NCBI RefSeq assembly: GCF_003144115.1
Contig: NW_020312010.1
Span: forward strand, 1-64,000
Length of the DNA stretch: 64,000 nucleotides
Direction: 5' to 3'
Source: Tilletiopsis washingtonensis
Taxonomy: Eukaryota; Basidiomycota; Exobasidiomycetes; Entylomatales
Positions 31,793-44,418 of the stretch are shown piece by piece. The notes under the pieces were generated by a model. It made no database searches, was not told the DNA's origin, and saw only the letters and a program-made list of their open reading frames with translations. The number at the start of each line of letters is the position of its first letter. The first letter of the stretch is position 1. Both the position numbers and the translations under genes were made by a program.

Positions 31793-34542
31793 ATGGGCAA
31801 GGAATACGAGATCCCCAACGAGCCCGTGCCCGCGCTGCCCGGCTACGTCGGTGCGTGTGCTGCGCTGCGAGAAGCACCCGTGGCGCGCCAGCTCACGTCC
31901 TCGCAGGCAACCTGACCGACGAGCAGGAGCAGAAGCTGCGCGAGATCTGGCAGGGCTACTTCGACACGTGCGAGAAGGCGACAGGCTCCAAGAAGGGCGC
32001 GCAGAAGCAGGACCTCGAGGCGCTCAAGAACCAGAAGGCCGAGGACGACAAGGCCAAGGTGTGTGTCCCGAGCGCAGGGCTCTGGCTGCACATGCTGACG
32101 CCCTACTCCAGGCGGACCCGAAGAACTCGGGCATCGCCAAGGACGACAAGGCCAAGGATGCGGCCAAGGAGGCCGAGGAGGCTGCGGCGCTCAAGGCGCT
32201 CATGGACGAGTACGGCGGCGAGGCGCTCCGTGATGCCTACTGGAAGTTCGTCAAGGTGAGTGCGGAGCCGCGCAGAATGGCGAGCGAAAGGGAGCGATCG
32301 AAAGAGAGCCGGCGACGCGGCGGAGCCGTGTCTTCTTGAGGCCTGATCCTCAGTCAGCGTGCGAAGAGCACGCGCTGTTGCGGCGTGTCCCTGCAGCCGA
32401 GCAGCCCTTGCGCTCAGCTCCTCCGTTCAGAGCACTGCGAGACTGAGCCGAAGAACTGCAAGACAAGAAGCTGACTCTGCCTGCTCAGGGCGACTCTCCG
32501 GACACGGCCATGCTGCGCTTCCTCCGCGCGCGCAAGGTAAGGGCGCCTGTCTCATTGTCCTACGCTGCCCAGCTCACACTTCGGCCCAACAGTGGGACGT
32601 CTCGCGTGCTCTTGCCATGCTGTGCACGTGCATGAAGTGGCGTCTCGACAACGACGTCGAGGCGCTCCAGGAGCGCGGCGACGCCGGCAACGAGCAGATC
32701 CCGGTAAGCAGATGATGCACGCTTTGTGCCAAAACCACGCGCTGAGAAGCGCCCGCGTTCGCCAGCACTTCCTTGAGCAGCAGCGCTCAGGCAAGACGTA
32801 CGCGCTCGGTACTGCCATCAACGAGCAGCCGATCTGCTACATTCAGTGCGTAGCCTCCACCCTTTCGGAAGAAGAGTTCAGCTGACAGGTGCGTCCCAGC
32901 GTGCGCAAGCACCTGACCTTCGGCCAGCCCTCCTCCTCGATGGAGAAGTATGTGAGTATTCGCACGCAAGCTTGTGCTCACCCCGCGCTGATGCCTCTCT
33001 CGCTCAGGTCATCTACGCCATGGAGTCCTTCCGCCTGCTCATGCAGCCGCCGAACGACAAGGTCGTGCTGATGTTCGACCTGTGAGTGCGGTCTGGCTGA
33101 TGCCTATGCCCCACATGTGCTCATCGATCCTCGCTCCCCGCAGGACTGGCTTCGGTCTGAAGGTGAGCCTAAATCGTGCTGCCTCTTCTCTGCCACCTTG
33201 CTGACCTGCTTCTCCGCCAGAACATGGACTGGAACTGCATCTTGTACATCGTCAAGTGCCTCGAGGCCTTCTACCCCGAGTCGCTGGGCACGCTCTACAT
33301 CCACAACGCGCCGTGGATCTTCAAGGGCATCTGGATGGTCCTCGGCCCGCTGCTGGACCCCGTCGTGCGCTCCAAGGTCGTCTTCTCGAGCAAGGCGACG
33401 GACATCGAGGGCCACATCCCGCCGAGCCGCCTCATTGCCGACCTCGGCGGCAACGTCACGACTGGCTTCGAGTTCACCGAGCCGCAGGACGGCGAGAACG
33501 ACCTGCTGAAGAACGAGGGCGAGCGCAAGAAGCGCTTCGACCAGTGCGTGTGCCGACTGACGATGCGTCACGCCGAGACTGACGCTGTTCGGACGCGCAG
33601 CTTCATGGAGCTCGCTGACGAGTTCGAGGAGGTCACGCGCAAGTGGAGCAAGGGCGGCAGCGCGTGAGTACGCGTGTGTGTGCTAGAAGCGCGCAGCCCT
33701 GACGCCATGCTTCCACAGCGAGGACGAGGAGAAGCGCAACCTTCTCGTGCTGAAGCTGCGCGTGGCGCAGTTCGAGCTCGAGCCCTACACGCGCGGCACC
33801 ACGGTCGCGCACCGCCAGCACATCATCGACGGCCAGGGCATCGTCAAGTGGCGCTACGAGCAGAAGGACGGCGACACGCAGATCCACGTTGGTGCGTCGC
33901 GCCGCGTCGCTGTGCGCATATCCTTTCGCTGACCCAACGCCGCCTCAGTCGGACGCCGCGCCTGCGCCGCCACGCTGCGCCGTGAGATTGCAGAGGTCGA
34001 GAACGGCTCGAGCCTCAAGGAGGCGCAGGAGAAGTCGGAGAAGGCGCTCGAGGCCAAGGACTGGGCGACGCTGTACGGCGACGAGAAGACGGCACAGCTC
34101 GTCGAGGGCGGCAAGTATGGCGAGGTCGTCGCCGGCACGCTCGATGCCTCTGATGCGGCTGGCGCTGCTGCCGGCGCTGCTACTGGTGCCGCTGCGGGCG
34201 GTGCTGCCGCCGCCGCAACCTCCAACGACGACGCCGCTCCGGCCGCTGCCGAGCCTGTCACGGAGGAGTTCAAGGACGCACCCGAGGCTTCAGCTGCGCA
34301 CGCCGAGTCCGTCCCCGCCGTGCAGCCGACCAAGGAGCAGGAGGCGCAGGCTGCCGTCGAGCCCGAGCCGGCTCCGAAGCCGGCTGCCACCAAGGCCGAG
34401 GCACCGGCCGACACGCCGACGAAGGAGAAGTCCGGCCTGGTGAGTGTGCTGCGAGATGAGCTGCTGCCTCCGTGCCGCTCTCTGACGCAGACCTTCCCAG
34501 GGCCGCCGCTTCTCGAAGCTCATGAGCAAGGTCGCGGCCTAG
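31793..34542 (+). CDS. Sec14/CRAL-TRIO phosphatidylinositol-transfer-like protein
   Basis: Lipid-binding protein of the Sec14 family. Fourteen exons: 31793-31850, 31907-32058, 32112-32255, 32489-32536, 32593-32703, 32766-32845, 32900-32951, 33008-33081, 33144-33162, 33221-33543, 33601-33663, 33719-33891, 33949-34439 and 34501-34542, 609 residues. The CRAL-TRIO N-part is TAMLRFLRARKWDVSRALAM; the lipid-binding part includes NEQPICYIHVRKH, LMFDLTGFGLKNMD and IVKCLEAFYPESLGTLYIHN. A GOLD-like second half follows, with GTTVAHRQHIIDG. The tail is Ala/Glu/Pro-rich and ends GRRFSKLMSKVAA. Exon 9 is a 19-nt micro-exon encoding TGFGLK. Intron 3 is 233 nt, the rest 53-62 nt. The last splice was chosen because it alone gives the basic C-terminal tail. 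Confidence 0.93.
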
Positions 34543-34859
34543 GCTGCCGTCGATACCTGCTCCTTCCCTGCTCCGCTCTCGCAGATACCTCTTCCACCTG
34601 CTCGTCTGCCTCCCTGCTCCGTTTCATGTATATGGCGTGATTGCTTATGTGCTTCATCTGCTGTGGGACTATCTTGGAGCCGGAATCGCCGCGAGAGCAG
34701 AGGCATGAGGAGGATGCAGGCTCAACAACGAGTGTACGCGCGGCTCGCGCCTGGGGATCCGCGGAAGCGCGCGCGAGCCCAGAATTTGGACGCGCATGCT
34801 TCCCGCACGGCTCGCGCAGTCATGGTTCCTTCCTCACCCCCACACCCTCGCACACAGCC
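34543..34859. other. Intergenic gap between Sec14-like gene and ATP23
   Basis: 317 bp in a head-to-tail arrangement, holding the 3' flank of one gene and the promoter of the next. The bases before ATP23 are C-rich (CCTCACCCCCACACCCTC). Nothing else seen. Confidence 0.5.
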
Positions 34860-35977
34860 ATGGCACCCGTCGCCGGTCCCTCTACGCACGCGCGGCACGA
34901 CGCGTCGTCAGAAGGGCACGAGTCGAGCGCGTTCGGCCGCTTCCTGGCCGCATGCTCGCGCGTGACTGCTCCCACATCGCCCTGCGCGCAGCAGCGGCCA
35001 AGGGACCTGGCAGCCCGCTTCCCGATCCGGTCGGCTGCCGAGTCGCCGGCAGACGCCGTGCTGGCTGCCTCCAAGGGCGATGCGGGCCCTGAGTGGGAGC
35101 CGTCAGACTCGGATCAGGCGCTCGTGCAGCGGTCGGTGCGGTGGAAGGATGAGCTGATGCGCACCAGTGAGTAGACTTGCGGGCAGAGGCTCGATCGCCA
35201 GAGCAAGTCGGACCGCAGGCGTAGGCGCTGCGGCCTGACGACTGGGGAAAGCGCAGCCTCGACGTGTATCAGCCGACTGACCAAGCAACGTGCAGGCCCA
35301 ATGCTGCGCTTCATGACCAAGCACCTCGCGCTCGTCTCATGTCCCGTCGACGGCGCCTCGCGGACCGACGGCACGGGCATCATGATCCTGCCGTGCGCGC
35401 CTGGTGCGGCAGGTGGCTTCGGGCCGAACGAGCCGCGCGAGCACAGCGCCATCTTGATATGCGGCAACCGCATGATGGACAAGGGCCACCTCGAAGACAC
35501 GCTGGCGCACGAGATGACGCACTTCTGGGACCACTGCCGCTTCAAGGTCGACTGGGACGACCTGCGGCACGTCGCCTGCAGCGAGGTGCGTGGCTGCGCT
35601 GCGGTCCACTAGACTACTGCTCTGACCCCAAGCTCTCTCGCAGGTCCGCGCTGCATCGCTGTCGGGCGACTGCTCCATGAAGCGCGAGATGTGGAAGAAC
35701 CGCAACTACAACTTCGTCAAGGGACATCAGGTGCGTGTCTTTAGAACCGGACCGAGCGTGCCCTGACTGACGCGCCGCGATCGCAGACATGCGTGCGGCG
35801 GCGAGCAGCGCTCAGCGTCGCAATGCACCCCAAGTGCAAGGACCAGGAGCAGGCCGAGAGCATCGTCGACCAGGTCTTCAACAGCTGCTTCCGCGACACG
35901 CGGCCATTCGACGAGGTGAGGCGTCTGTCAGCTCGGCTGCCCGCCGCTCGCTGACCCCTCGCCGCCAGATCTACTGA
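34860..35977 (+). CDS. ATP23: Mitochondrial inner-membrane metalloprotease Atp23
   Basis: Intermembrane-space protease that matures Atp6 and helps assemble the ATP synthase Fo part. Exons: 34860-35166, 35296-35585, 35644-35730, 35787-35915 and 35969-35977, 273 residues. The zinc site is [16 protein letters not shown] (HExxH). Conserved neighbours are [36 protein letters not shown] and [16 protein letters not shown], followed by a Cys-containing end [20 protein letters not shown]. The final exon has only 9 nt, coding two residues and the stop. The first 90 residues are poorly conserved; a 30-nt in-frame intron there (GTGACTG...GCGCAG) cannot be excluded. Confidence 0.93.
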
Positions 35978-36117
35978 TCGCACGCGCAGCTGGTGTATCG
36001 TTGCAATGGCACGTCTAGATATAGCAGCAGAGCGCCCCGACGATCGCGTGCGATGCGGAAAGACGTCGTGCGCACTGCCCGCGGACCTGCCGCTTTCCCA
36101 CCCAGAGAACGTGGCTA

Positions 36118-37434
36118 CTAGACCGTCTCGACACCCTGTGCAAGCCCAGGCGCGTGAGAACGCAGCTCGAGCAGTCAGATCGCAGCTACGCGCCACTCAC
36201 CGTGTACTCGCTGGACACTGGCGGCTCCGTGAAGGCGGCATGCCCGAGCACCAGGATGGCGGACGAGCCGAAGAGCCAGAAGATGAGTGCGAAGGGCGAG
36301 GCGATCCACAGCATTGGCAGGCCTGCGCGAGCGCCTGATGAGCGTCTGCCGCTGCAAGGCTGGGACAGGACAACACGCACCGATGCAGAAGAGGCCCGTG
36401 TACAGGCCACGCTGAGTGATGACATGCTCGCCAACCTGCAATGGCTCGGGCGCGAAGCGGTTGATGGCAATGAAACCTCCGATGAGGAATCCGGCGGCAG
36501 CGAGCAGCCACGGAGACGTGAGCCTGCAGCAAGCGAAACACAGACGTCAGTAGCGGCAGGCGGCGCAGGGCACAGCGAGGCACGCACAGGCCATAGATCG
36601 TCAGCAGCAGCACGATGATGGCATAGTTGCCCGAGAAGTGCCGCGTGTTGTACGTGATGCGCTGCGATTCGTGAGAGAGGGTCAGCCTTGCTCAGCACTC
36701 GGGACTCATCTCGGCCAGCCTGGAATGCTGCAGGGCTGACAACACAAAGTCTGGCATCGCTCGTCGATGGTCTCCATCTCGCCGGCCAGCTCCCCCGCGA
36801 CCTCCACTCTCAGCACAGCATGAGCTGAGCGAGGCCATGGCGTACCAGCGCGAGCGCCGCCAAGGGCAGAGCACAGAGTGCGATGTGAACATGCCGCGCC
36901 CCTCGGCAGCTGCGCTCTGTTGCATGTACCGACCGGCTCAGCTCGTCTGCTCGCTCCTCCATGCTTTCGCGTGATACGCCCGCCGCCCTCTATCGGCCCG
37001 ACTTCGCACAACAATCGCACCAACACTGGCCGCAGCGCTATGCTACCCCTTTGGGATGATGCCTGCGCCGCAGTACCGTGCGAGTGGCCCACTGCTGTGT
37101 GGCACTTACCTGCGTCGCCTCGTTGAGGTCCACTGGCCGCGAGATGCGCTGGTGGTCGAAGAACTCGCCGATCGGCCGCAGGTGGCTCAGCCTCTCCTTG
37201 CGCAGGTTCCGGAACGTCTCCGGCACTGGAGAAAGAGCGCACGCTAGGTCAGCGCTGGCGTCCTGAGCGAAAGTTCGCCGAGCGGGTCCCTGCCCGCGGC
37301 CCGAACACGCGGCGCCGCGAATAGGGGCAGCGATGGGCATGCTACTGGCCCGAGCGCGCGGACATGGCGCCCAGCCGAGGAGCGCGAAGACGACACGCAC
37401 CGCGCATGGCAAACTCGATGACTTGGGACGTCAT
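36118..37434 (-). CDS. PRA1/Yip3 family membrane protein (prenylated Rab acceptor)
   Basis: Small multi-pass Golgi/ER protein that binds prenylated Rab GTPases. Exons from the 5' end: 37434-37401, 37225-37110, 36661-36588, 36523-36381, 36322-36201 and 36135-36118, 168 residues, the normal size. Conserved stretches: NLRKERLSHLRPIGEFFDHQ, RITYNTRHFSGNYAIIVLLL, and hydrophobic segments LLAAAGFLIGGFIAIN and SPFALIFWLFGSSAILVLG. The last exon is 18 nt and adds GVETV; without it the frame ends three residues after EYT. Intron 2 (36662-37109) is 448 nt, the longest in the window, and intron 1 is 175 nt. Confidence 0.9.
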
Positions 37435-37850
37435 GTTGGCGGTGAGGAGCGAGGAGGATGGGCGTGAGAAGGCACGCCGGACGGCGGACAGACTTCGCGA
37501 GGCGGTGCGCCGCGGCGGCGCAGCGAGCAACACGTCGCCGCGGCGGGACGCCCGTGCCCGTTCCCACGCCCGCGCGCGCGACTCCGCCGCTGGCGTGGGA
37601 GCAGCGCACGTCGTGTGACCTCGCCGTGCCTTGGGGCCGGCCCAAGCGTGAGATAGCGGGGCCGCGCCGTCGGGCCAGCTCCTTGCCCCTCATCAGCACT
37701 CCTCCACCACCCACAAGACAGCCTAGAGCATCTCGCACCGCCGCAGCAGCCGGGTGCCACCTCCAAGCACCGAGTCTCTGCGTTTGGCTGGTCTACTCGC
37801 CGCGCAGCGCTGCGCTCTCCTGCTACTCCACTTCGCATCGCGCCGCCAGC
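37435..37850. promoter_or_regulatory. Divergent promoter between PRA1 and carboxypeptidase genes
   Basis: 416 bp between divergent starts. No gene supported. The sequence is GC-rich with a C/A-rich part near 37690-37735. Confidence 0.5.
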
Positions 37851-39695
37851 ATGCGCACCGCTCTCTCCTCGGCACTCCTGCCGCTCCTCGTGGCGCCACT
37901 GGCGCTCTCGCTGCAGCTGCCGCTCATCGCCTCGCCGAGCTTGCACGACGCCGAGCCGCTCCAGCTCGTCCGCGCCACGCTGCCCGCAGGCGCGCTGCCG
38001 CAGCTTCGCGCAGCCGGCGCAGACGTGTGGCACGCCGCGCCCTGCGCAGGCCCGAGCGCAGAGGCGTCCACCTCTGCGCCACTCTGCGCCCGCATCGCCA
38101 CGTCCTCGTGCGCTGCACTGGCACGCACGCTCGCAGCGCCGTCGTTGGCGTGCGAGGTCTTGCACGCAGACGTCGCAGCGCTGTTGCGCGACCAGCAGCG
38201 CAACGCGACGGTCGCGCGGCAGCATGGCAGCTCGCCATCGGCCGAGTTTGACGATGCGTACCACACACTTGAGCAGTGAGTAGTACAAGCTCAGTGGTGT
38301 TGAAGACGGGAAGCACGAGAATTGGCTGCGCGACGCCTGCTGGCGTAAGCGAACAGTGATGCTTTCTCGAGGTAGCCCCACCTGCCGCAGGCTCGATTGC
38401 GCATGTCTGGCCCAGACCTCCGCTCCGCCAGTCCGCTGACACAAAAGCATCTCAGGTTGGAAGCACGGGTGCACGAGCTCGCAGCGCTGTTCCCGTCTGT
38501 TGTCCAGCTCGAGTCGATCGGCGAGACACACGAGGGCCGGCCGATTCGCTCAGTGCGTCTAGGAGCTGCGCGTAGCAAGTCAGGCAAGGTCAAGCCTGCG
38601 GTGGTGATCAGCGCGGGATCGCATGCTCGAGAGGTGAGTGCGCCTGGTCTGATCGACCACCCTTGTCCCGCTGACGCCGTCACAGTGGATCGCGCCGGCA
38701 GTCGCGCTGCACTTCATCTCTTCGCTCCTTGCCTCGTCCGCAGCCATGCGCGCACCCGCGCTGCTCGAGCTCTTCACGATCATCGTGATTCCGGTGCTGA
38801 ACCCGGACGGCTACGCGCACTCGCACTCGTCGCCAGCCGCTCGGCTGTGGCGCAAGAACCGCGCGCCGAACGCCGGTGCACCGGAGGCGTGCAAGGGCAC
38901 CGACATTGGCGCAGGCTTCGTGCGTGCCGGCTCGAAGGTGCATCGCTTCTCGCTAGCTGACTCTTGCACCAGCCGTCGCACTTTGTGCCGTCGTCGAATC
39001 CATGCGCAGATGCATATGCGGGCCGCAAGCCTCTCGAGGCGGCGGAGACGCGGGCGCTGGCCAAGCTGCTGGACGATCAGGCGCAGAACGTCGTGGGCTT
39101 CTTCGAGTGAGTCGGCCGCTCAGACGCACTACATCAGCCTCATCGCTCACGCTCCTGCCGCGCAGTCTGCATTCGTATGGTGCGCAGATGCGACACTGAC
39201 TGCATCTGCTTCGCGTGCTGACTGTCCATCCTCATGCAGGGCAGCAAATGACCTACCCGTACGCGTACTCTTGTGACGAGGCCCTTCCCGACGAGGAGGA
39301 CCTGGCCGAGCTGGCCATCGGCGCCGTGCGTGCACTCCGTGCAGTGCACCGCTCCGACTTTGGCACCGGCCGCGGCTGCGAGGTGCGTGAGACAGGCGCA
39401 GAGCTGCCGTCAGATGCTAACTTCAGGCACAGGCGCTCTACCCGACGACGGGCACGGCGATGGACTTCGCCTACGAGCACGACGTCAAGTGGGCTTATTC
39501 GCTTGAGCTGCGCGACGAGGGCGAATACGGCTTGTGAGTGGACCGCGAAAGAGTCTGGGTGCGCGGAGCATATCGCTGACGTGCCTCGTCTGGCGCAGCC
39601 TGCTGCCCGCCGAGTACATCCGTCCCGCCGGCGAGGAGACGACGGCAGCGCTGCGCTATGCGCTCGCCTTCATCGCCCGCAAGATGCACCTCTAG
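37851..39695 (+). CDS. M14-family zinc carboxypeptidase, secreted
   Basis: Removes C-terminal residues from peptides outside the cell or in the vacuole. Exons: 37851-38275, 38456-38633, 38686-38919, 38973-39106, 39166-39179, 39240-39382, 39427-39533 and 39599-39695, 443 residues. A signal peptide (residues 1-20) and propeptide come first. The zinc ligands are His and Glu in ISAGSHAREWIAPA and the His in FFDLHSYGQ. Substrate residues are in VLNPDGYAHSHS and RLWRKNR. The catalytic Glu is kept in YSLELRDEGEYGF, unlike the inactive Ecm14 relatives. The 180-nt first intron was placed so that YHTLEQ joins LEARVHELAALFPSVVQLES. Exon 5 is a 14-nt micro-exon carrying the zinc-binding LHSYG. Confidence 0.92.
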
Positions 39696-40561
39696 TGTGC
39701 ACGGCCGAGCACCGTTCCGTCCGCTCGAGGTCTCGCATGTGACGGGGAACTCAGAGACTGCGACCGAACCTGCAATACCACTGTGCTGCACAACACCTTG
39801 CGTGACGATATGGCTGGCTCGCTGTTGCGAAGCGCAGACTGTGTCCGCAGTCTGAAGCGGGGAGCTGGGCACGCAAGGTGCGGCTCTCGGCAACTCGCGC
39901 ACGCGCGACAGGACACTCTCTCCGTGACTTCGCTGATTGACTCTGGCCCGCTCAGCTCCACGTAGCGCAGAGGCGGCCGCTTGCACGCGCTGCGATCTCG
40001 GCAGTCTACGAGTTCATTGCTCTGTGCAGCTCCCGCGCGCGCTCAGAGTGCGTGTCAACACGACGGTGAGGGCGGCGAGCCGAAGGTCCGGATCGAAGAG
40101 TGGCGAGCAGAAATCTGGCGAGAGGCGTCGTGAGCACTTCGGTACGTGTGCGGGACAGTCGCGCAAGTCATTGCGACGCAACGAAGCAGCCGCGAGCGAT
40201 ATCCATCGCAGCAGACGGCCGTGCCTTCACGGCCGCGCAAGGCACGCAGCACCGTCTCTTCATCCAAGACGGCATGTTCCACGGCGCGCACGCTGCTCCC
40301 AAGTCTCATCCTCCCGCTGACATACTGCCGGCGAAGTGTAGCCTCGACGTGCGCATATCATGCTCGTCTAGCTCTATCGGCACCAACAGCAGTCTCCTGT
40401 CCTCATTGTCTGCGCATCTGTCGCATCTGCAGCGCCTTCCGACCGTGGTCCATCGTGTCCCTCCCTTCGCCCTGCCCGTGCCTGCACCCTGACGCACATC
40501 CGGTTGTAGGTCACTCACTCACCTGCACATGCCACACCTTCCTCCCAGCCACCATGCACAT
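39696..40561. other. Gene-free stretch between two convergent genes
   Basis: 866 bp between the carboxypeptidase stop and the stop of ATP17 on the other strand. No gene, repeat or RNA was recognised. Bases 40320-40560 are pyrimidine-rich on the + strand. An unrecognised short gene cannot be excluded because this gap is much longer than other convergent gaps here (83-250 bp). Confidence 0.45.
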
Positions 40562-40953
40562 TTAGTGAGCGTTGTTCTTGTGGTGCTTCAGGTGCATGTT
40601 GTACTGTCGGTGTGGTACGTCAGCCCTGCGCCGCACACAACGCCCGCGCGCGCTCTACTCACGTCGATCGTGTAGCCGAACAGCAGCATGAAGGCAATGT
40701 AGGCGACGATGGGCTTGGAGCTGGCGTTCTTGCCGTCGAAGAAGCGCGCCTTGATGCCGCCGCCGCGCTTGGCGGGCGCCTCGCCCTTGGGCAGCGCCTT
40801 GTAGAAGCCGACGACGGCGTCCATGCGCGCACTCGAGCCGCCGGACGAGACCATGGCGGGCGTGGCGATCTTGGGCGGGATCGGCAGCGACGACGCGAGG
40901 CGCGCGCCGCGGGGCGCGAGGGCGGGGGCGCGGGCGAGACGGGCAGCGAACAT
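40562..40953 (-). CDS. ATP17: Mitochondrial F1Fo-ATP synthase subunit f
   Basis: Small Fo-sector subunit of the inner-membrane ATP synthase. Two exons, 40953-40663 and 40603-40562, 110 residues. Residues 1-25 form a mitochondrial presequence (MFAARLARAPALAPRGARLA). The family core is VGFYKALPKGEAPAK, then KARFFDGKNASSKP, the membrane segment IVAYIAFMLLFGYTID, and the end YNMHLKHHKNNAH. The 59-nt intron falls between TID and YNM. Confidence 0.95.
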
Positions 40954-41472
40954 GGTGAGCGAGGTGTGGGGGTGCAGACAGGAAGGAGGCTCGGCGTCGT
41001 CGCCTTGGCTGGCAGCGCGCACCGGCCGCGCGCGGCTGCGTTCGCTGGCGGCGCGCGCGACGATCTCGGGCGCCGGGCGCGGCCGGTCGCGCACGTGACA
41101 CAGTGCTGCCGGCTCGCGCGGCCTCGACGTCCGCCGCGCCCAGCCGTCCAGATGCGTGTGCTTCAGAGCACGTCAACAGCTCTCGCGTTGCACTTCAACA
41201 TCGCATCGCTGCAAAATCGGCAGCAAGGTGAGCTGCTTCTTCCTGGCTCGTCGGTCGCTGCATTTGCTCTGATGACTGGCCCGAAAAAGTGCAGTTCACT
41301 CGGAAGCAGCGTGCTGTTTGCCACTGTGGCTGCACCTCAAATGCCAGCTTTCCTTGCCCCTCCTCGATCGACGAGACTCGATACCCCGGAGTGAATGACG
41401 CAGAGACACAGAGAAAGTCTGAGACAGGCAAGGTACAATGTTCGATGCATGACATTCCGGCGCTGCAAGCGC
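40954..41472. other. ATP17 promoter and 3' flank of the SIMPL gene
   Basis: 519 bp in a head-to-tail - strand arrangement. No gene supported; it should carry the ATP17 promoter next to 40954. Confidence 0.5.
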
Positions 41473-42289
41473 CTATTGCCCCTCGAACACCATGTTGACG
41501 GCACCCTCGAGGCGCACGTCGTCCGGGTTCAGGTCGATGCCAGGGTCCTGCGGCGCTCCAACGGCGGCGCCGCGCAGCATCATCGGTGCCGCTGCGGCGT
41601 AGCTGCGCTGCATGCCCCGGTAGTCGCTGCTGCAGTCGTGCAGCTCGACGCAGCGCACGCTCTGCAGCTCGAGAGTGGACACCTGTTGCCGGCGGGCGTC
41701 AACACTTGCCACGGACGGTCTCACAGGCACAGCACAGCTCACATAGTCCTGCAGCTTCTCCTTGGCATCGGCAACGGCAGCACGACGCAGCTCAGACTGC
41801 CTCGAGAGGCGCGTCGCATCGGTGAGCGCCCAGGTGATGCTGGCGATGCGCACGTGTGGCGCAGCGGAGAGCGTGCCGACGATGTCGCTGAGCTGTGGCG
41901 CACGAATCAGCAAGACGGTTTCAGGATCGCAGCATTGCTGCTGCGCTCACCTTGTCGAAGGCCCGGAACTTGGCGCGCAAGTTGATGGTGCACTGCTTGA
42001 GGCCCTGCGGGTCGTCGTAGCGCTTGTACCCGAGGCTCATCGTGTCCATCGTCCACCACGTCACGGGTGCCGCCTCCGTCGCCGTCTTGGTGCCGGCGAC
42101 GAGCGGGTTGAGCTCGCGCAGCATCTGCGCCACCTGGTTGGCCGTCTGGCGCGCCGTGAGGCTGGCCTGCTCCTTGTCGCGGTGCTCCGTCTGCACCGAG
42201 ATGTGCAGCGTAGCGCGCTCCGGCGGCACAAAGACCTCCGAGCGGCCGGAGACGTGCAGGCGTGTGCTGCCTGATGCTATGGCCGACAT
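41473..42289 (-). CDS. SIMPL-domain (DUF541) protein
   Basis: Cytosolic or organellar protein of the SIMPL/DUF541 family, whose biochemical role is unclear; bacterial members are periplasmic. Exons: 42289-41951, 41892-41743 and 41682-41473, 232 residues. The family pattern is visible: an N-terminal strand HVSGRSEVFVPPERATLHIS, followed by a helix DKEQASLTARQTANQVAQML, then TMDTMSLGYKRY and LRAKFRAFDKLSDIVGTL. The stretch RQSELRRAAVADAKEKLQDY is the conserved Ala-rich helix. The second intron (60 nt) is in frame; its removal gives DYVSTLELQSVR. An in-frame ATG at 42340 could add 17 residues. It shares a 386-bp divergent promoter with PRMT1. Confidence 0.82.
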
Positions 42290-42675
42290 CTTGCGGGTGG
42301 TGGGTGTGGCGAGCACGAGGAGCGGGTGCCAAGGCCCCACCTTGGTGCGCAGCAGCAGCCGGCAGCCGGTCCCACGCCAGCCCGGGCCTAGCGTGGGAAC
42401 GAAGTGGTCGTGTCACGTGCGATACAATTTCATGGCTTGCGCTGCAGCTGTGCTGCCTCCGCGGCCCAGCTCAGGCAGCGCGATTTCTTCGTGGCGCGCG
42501 GACGGGCAGAGCGGCATCTCATGCAGCCTCGACGCTGCCTCCGCCTTCCTCTCCACCGCGCCCTTCTCGACCCGGCCACTCCTCCGCTCTGCGTCCCTCT
42601 GCTCTCCGCCTGCTCGCCGTGGCCCGCCGTCTGCCTCCGCTCCCACTCCCCGCCGCCCGCATCGCACGCCCCACC
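42290..42675. promoter_or_regulatory. Divergent promoter between SIMPL gene and PRMT1
   Basis: 386 bp between divergent starts, with a C/T-rich stretch from about 42540 to 42675 on the PRMT1 side. No gene supported. Confidence 0.5.
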
Positions 42676-44164
<1,489 letters not shown>

Positions 44165-44418
44165 TCGACGACCAAAAGGTACTGAGCGACTGCGCAGCGC
44201 AGCCCGCATGCTCTTCATCTATTCGCGCAATCGCAGCATTCCACACATCACTCGTCTCGCTAGTAGAGTTGCACTTGCTGCTCATGGCACCGCTGCCTCT
44301 TCCTCCTCCGCCAACGGGTGGCGCGCCACGTCTGCAAGCCGAGCCTATCTAATTACCATCCATAGACCTGCGACACATGCGCCAGAGGCGACGGGTGAAG
44401 CCTGCAGAGCGGACGAAG

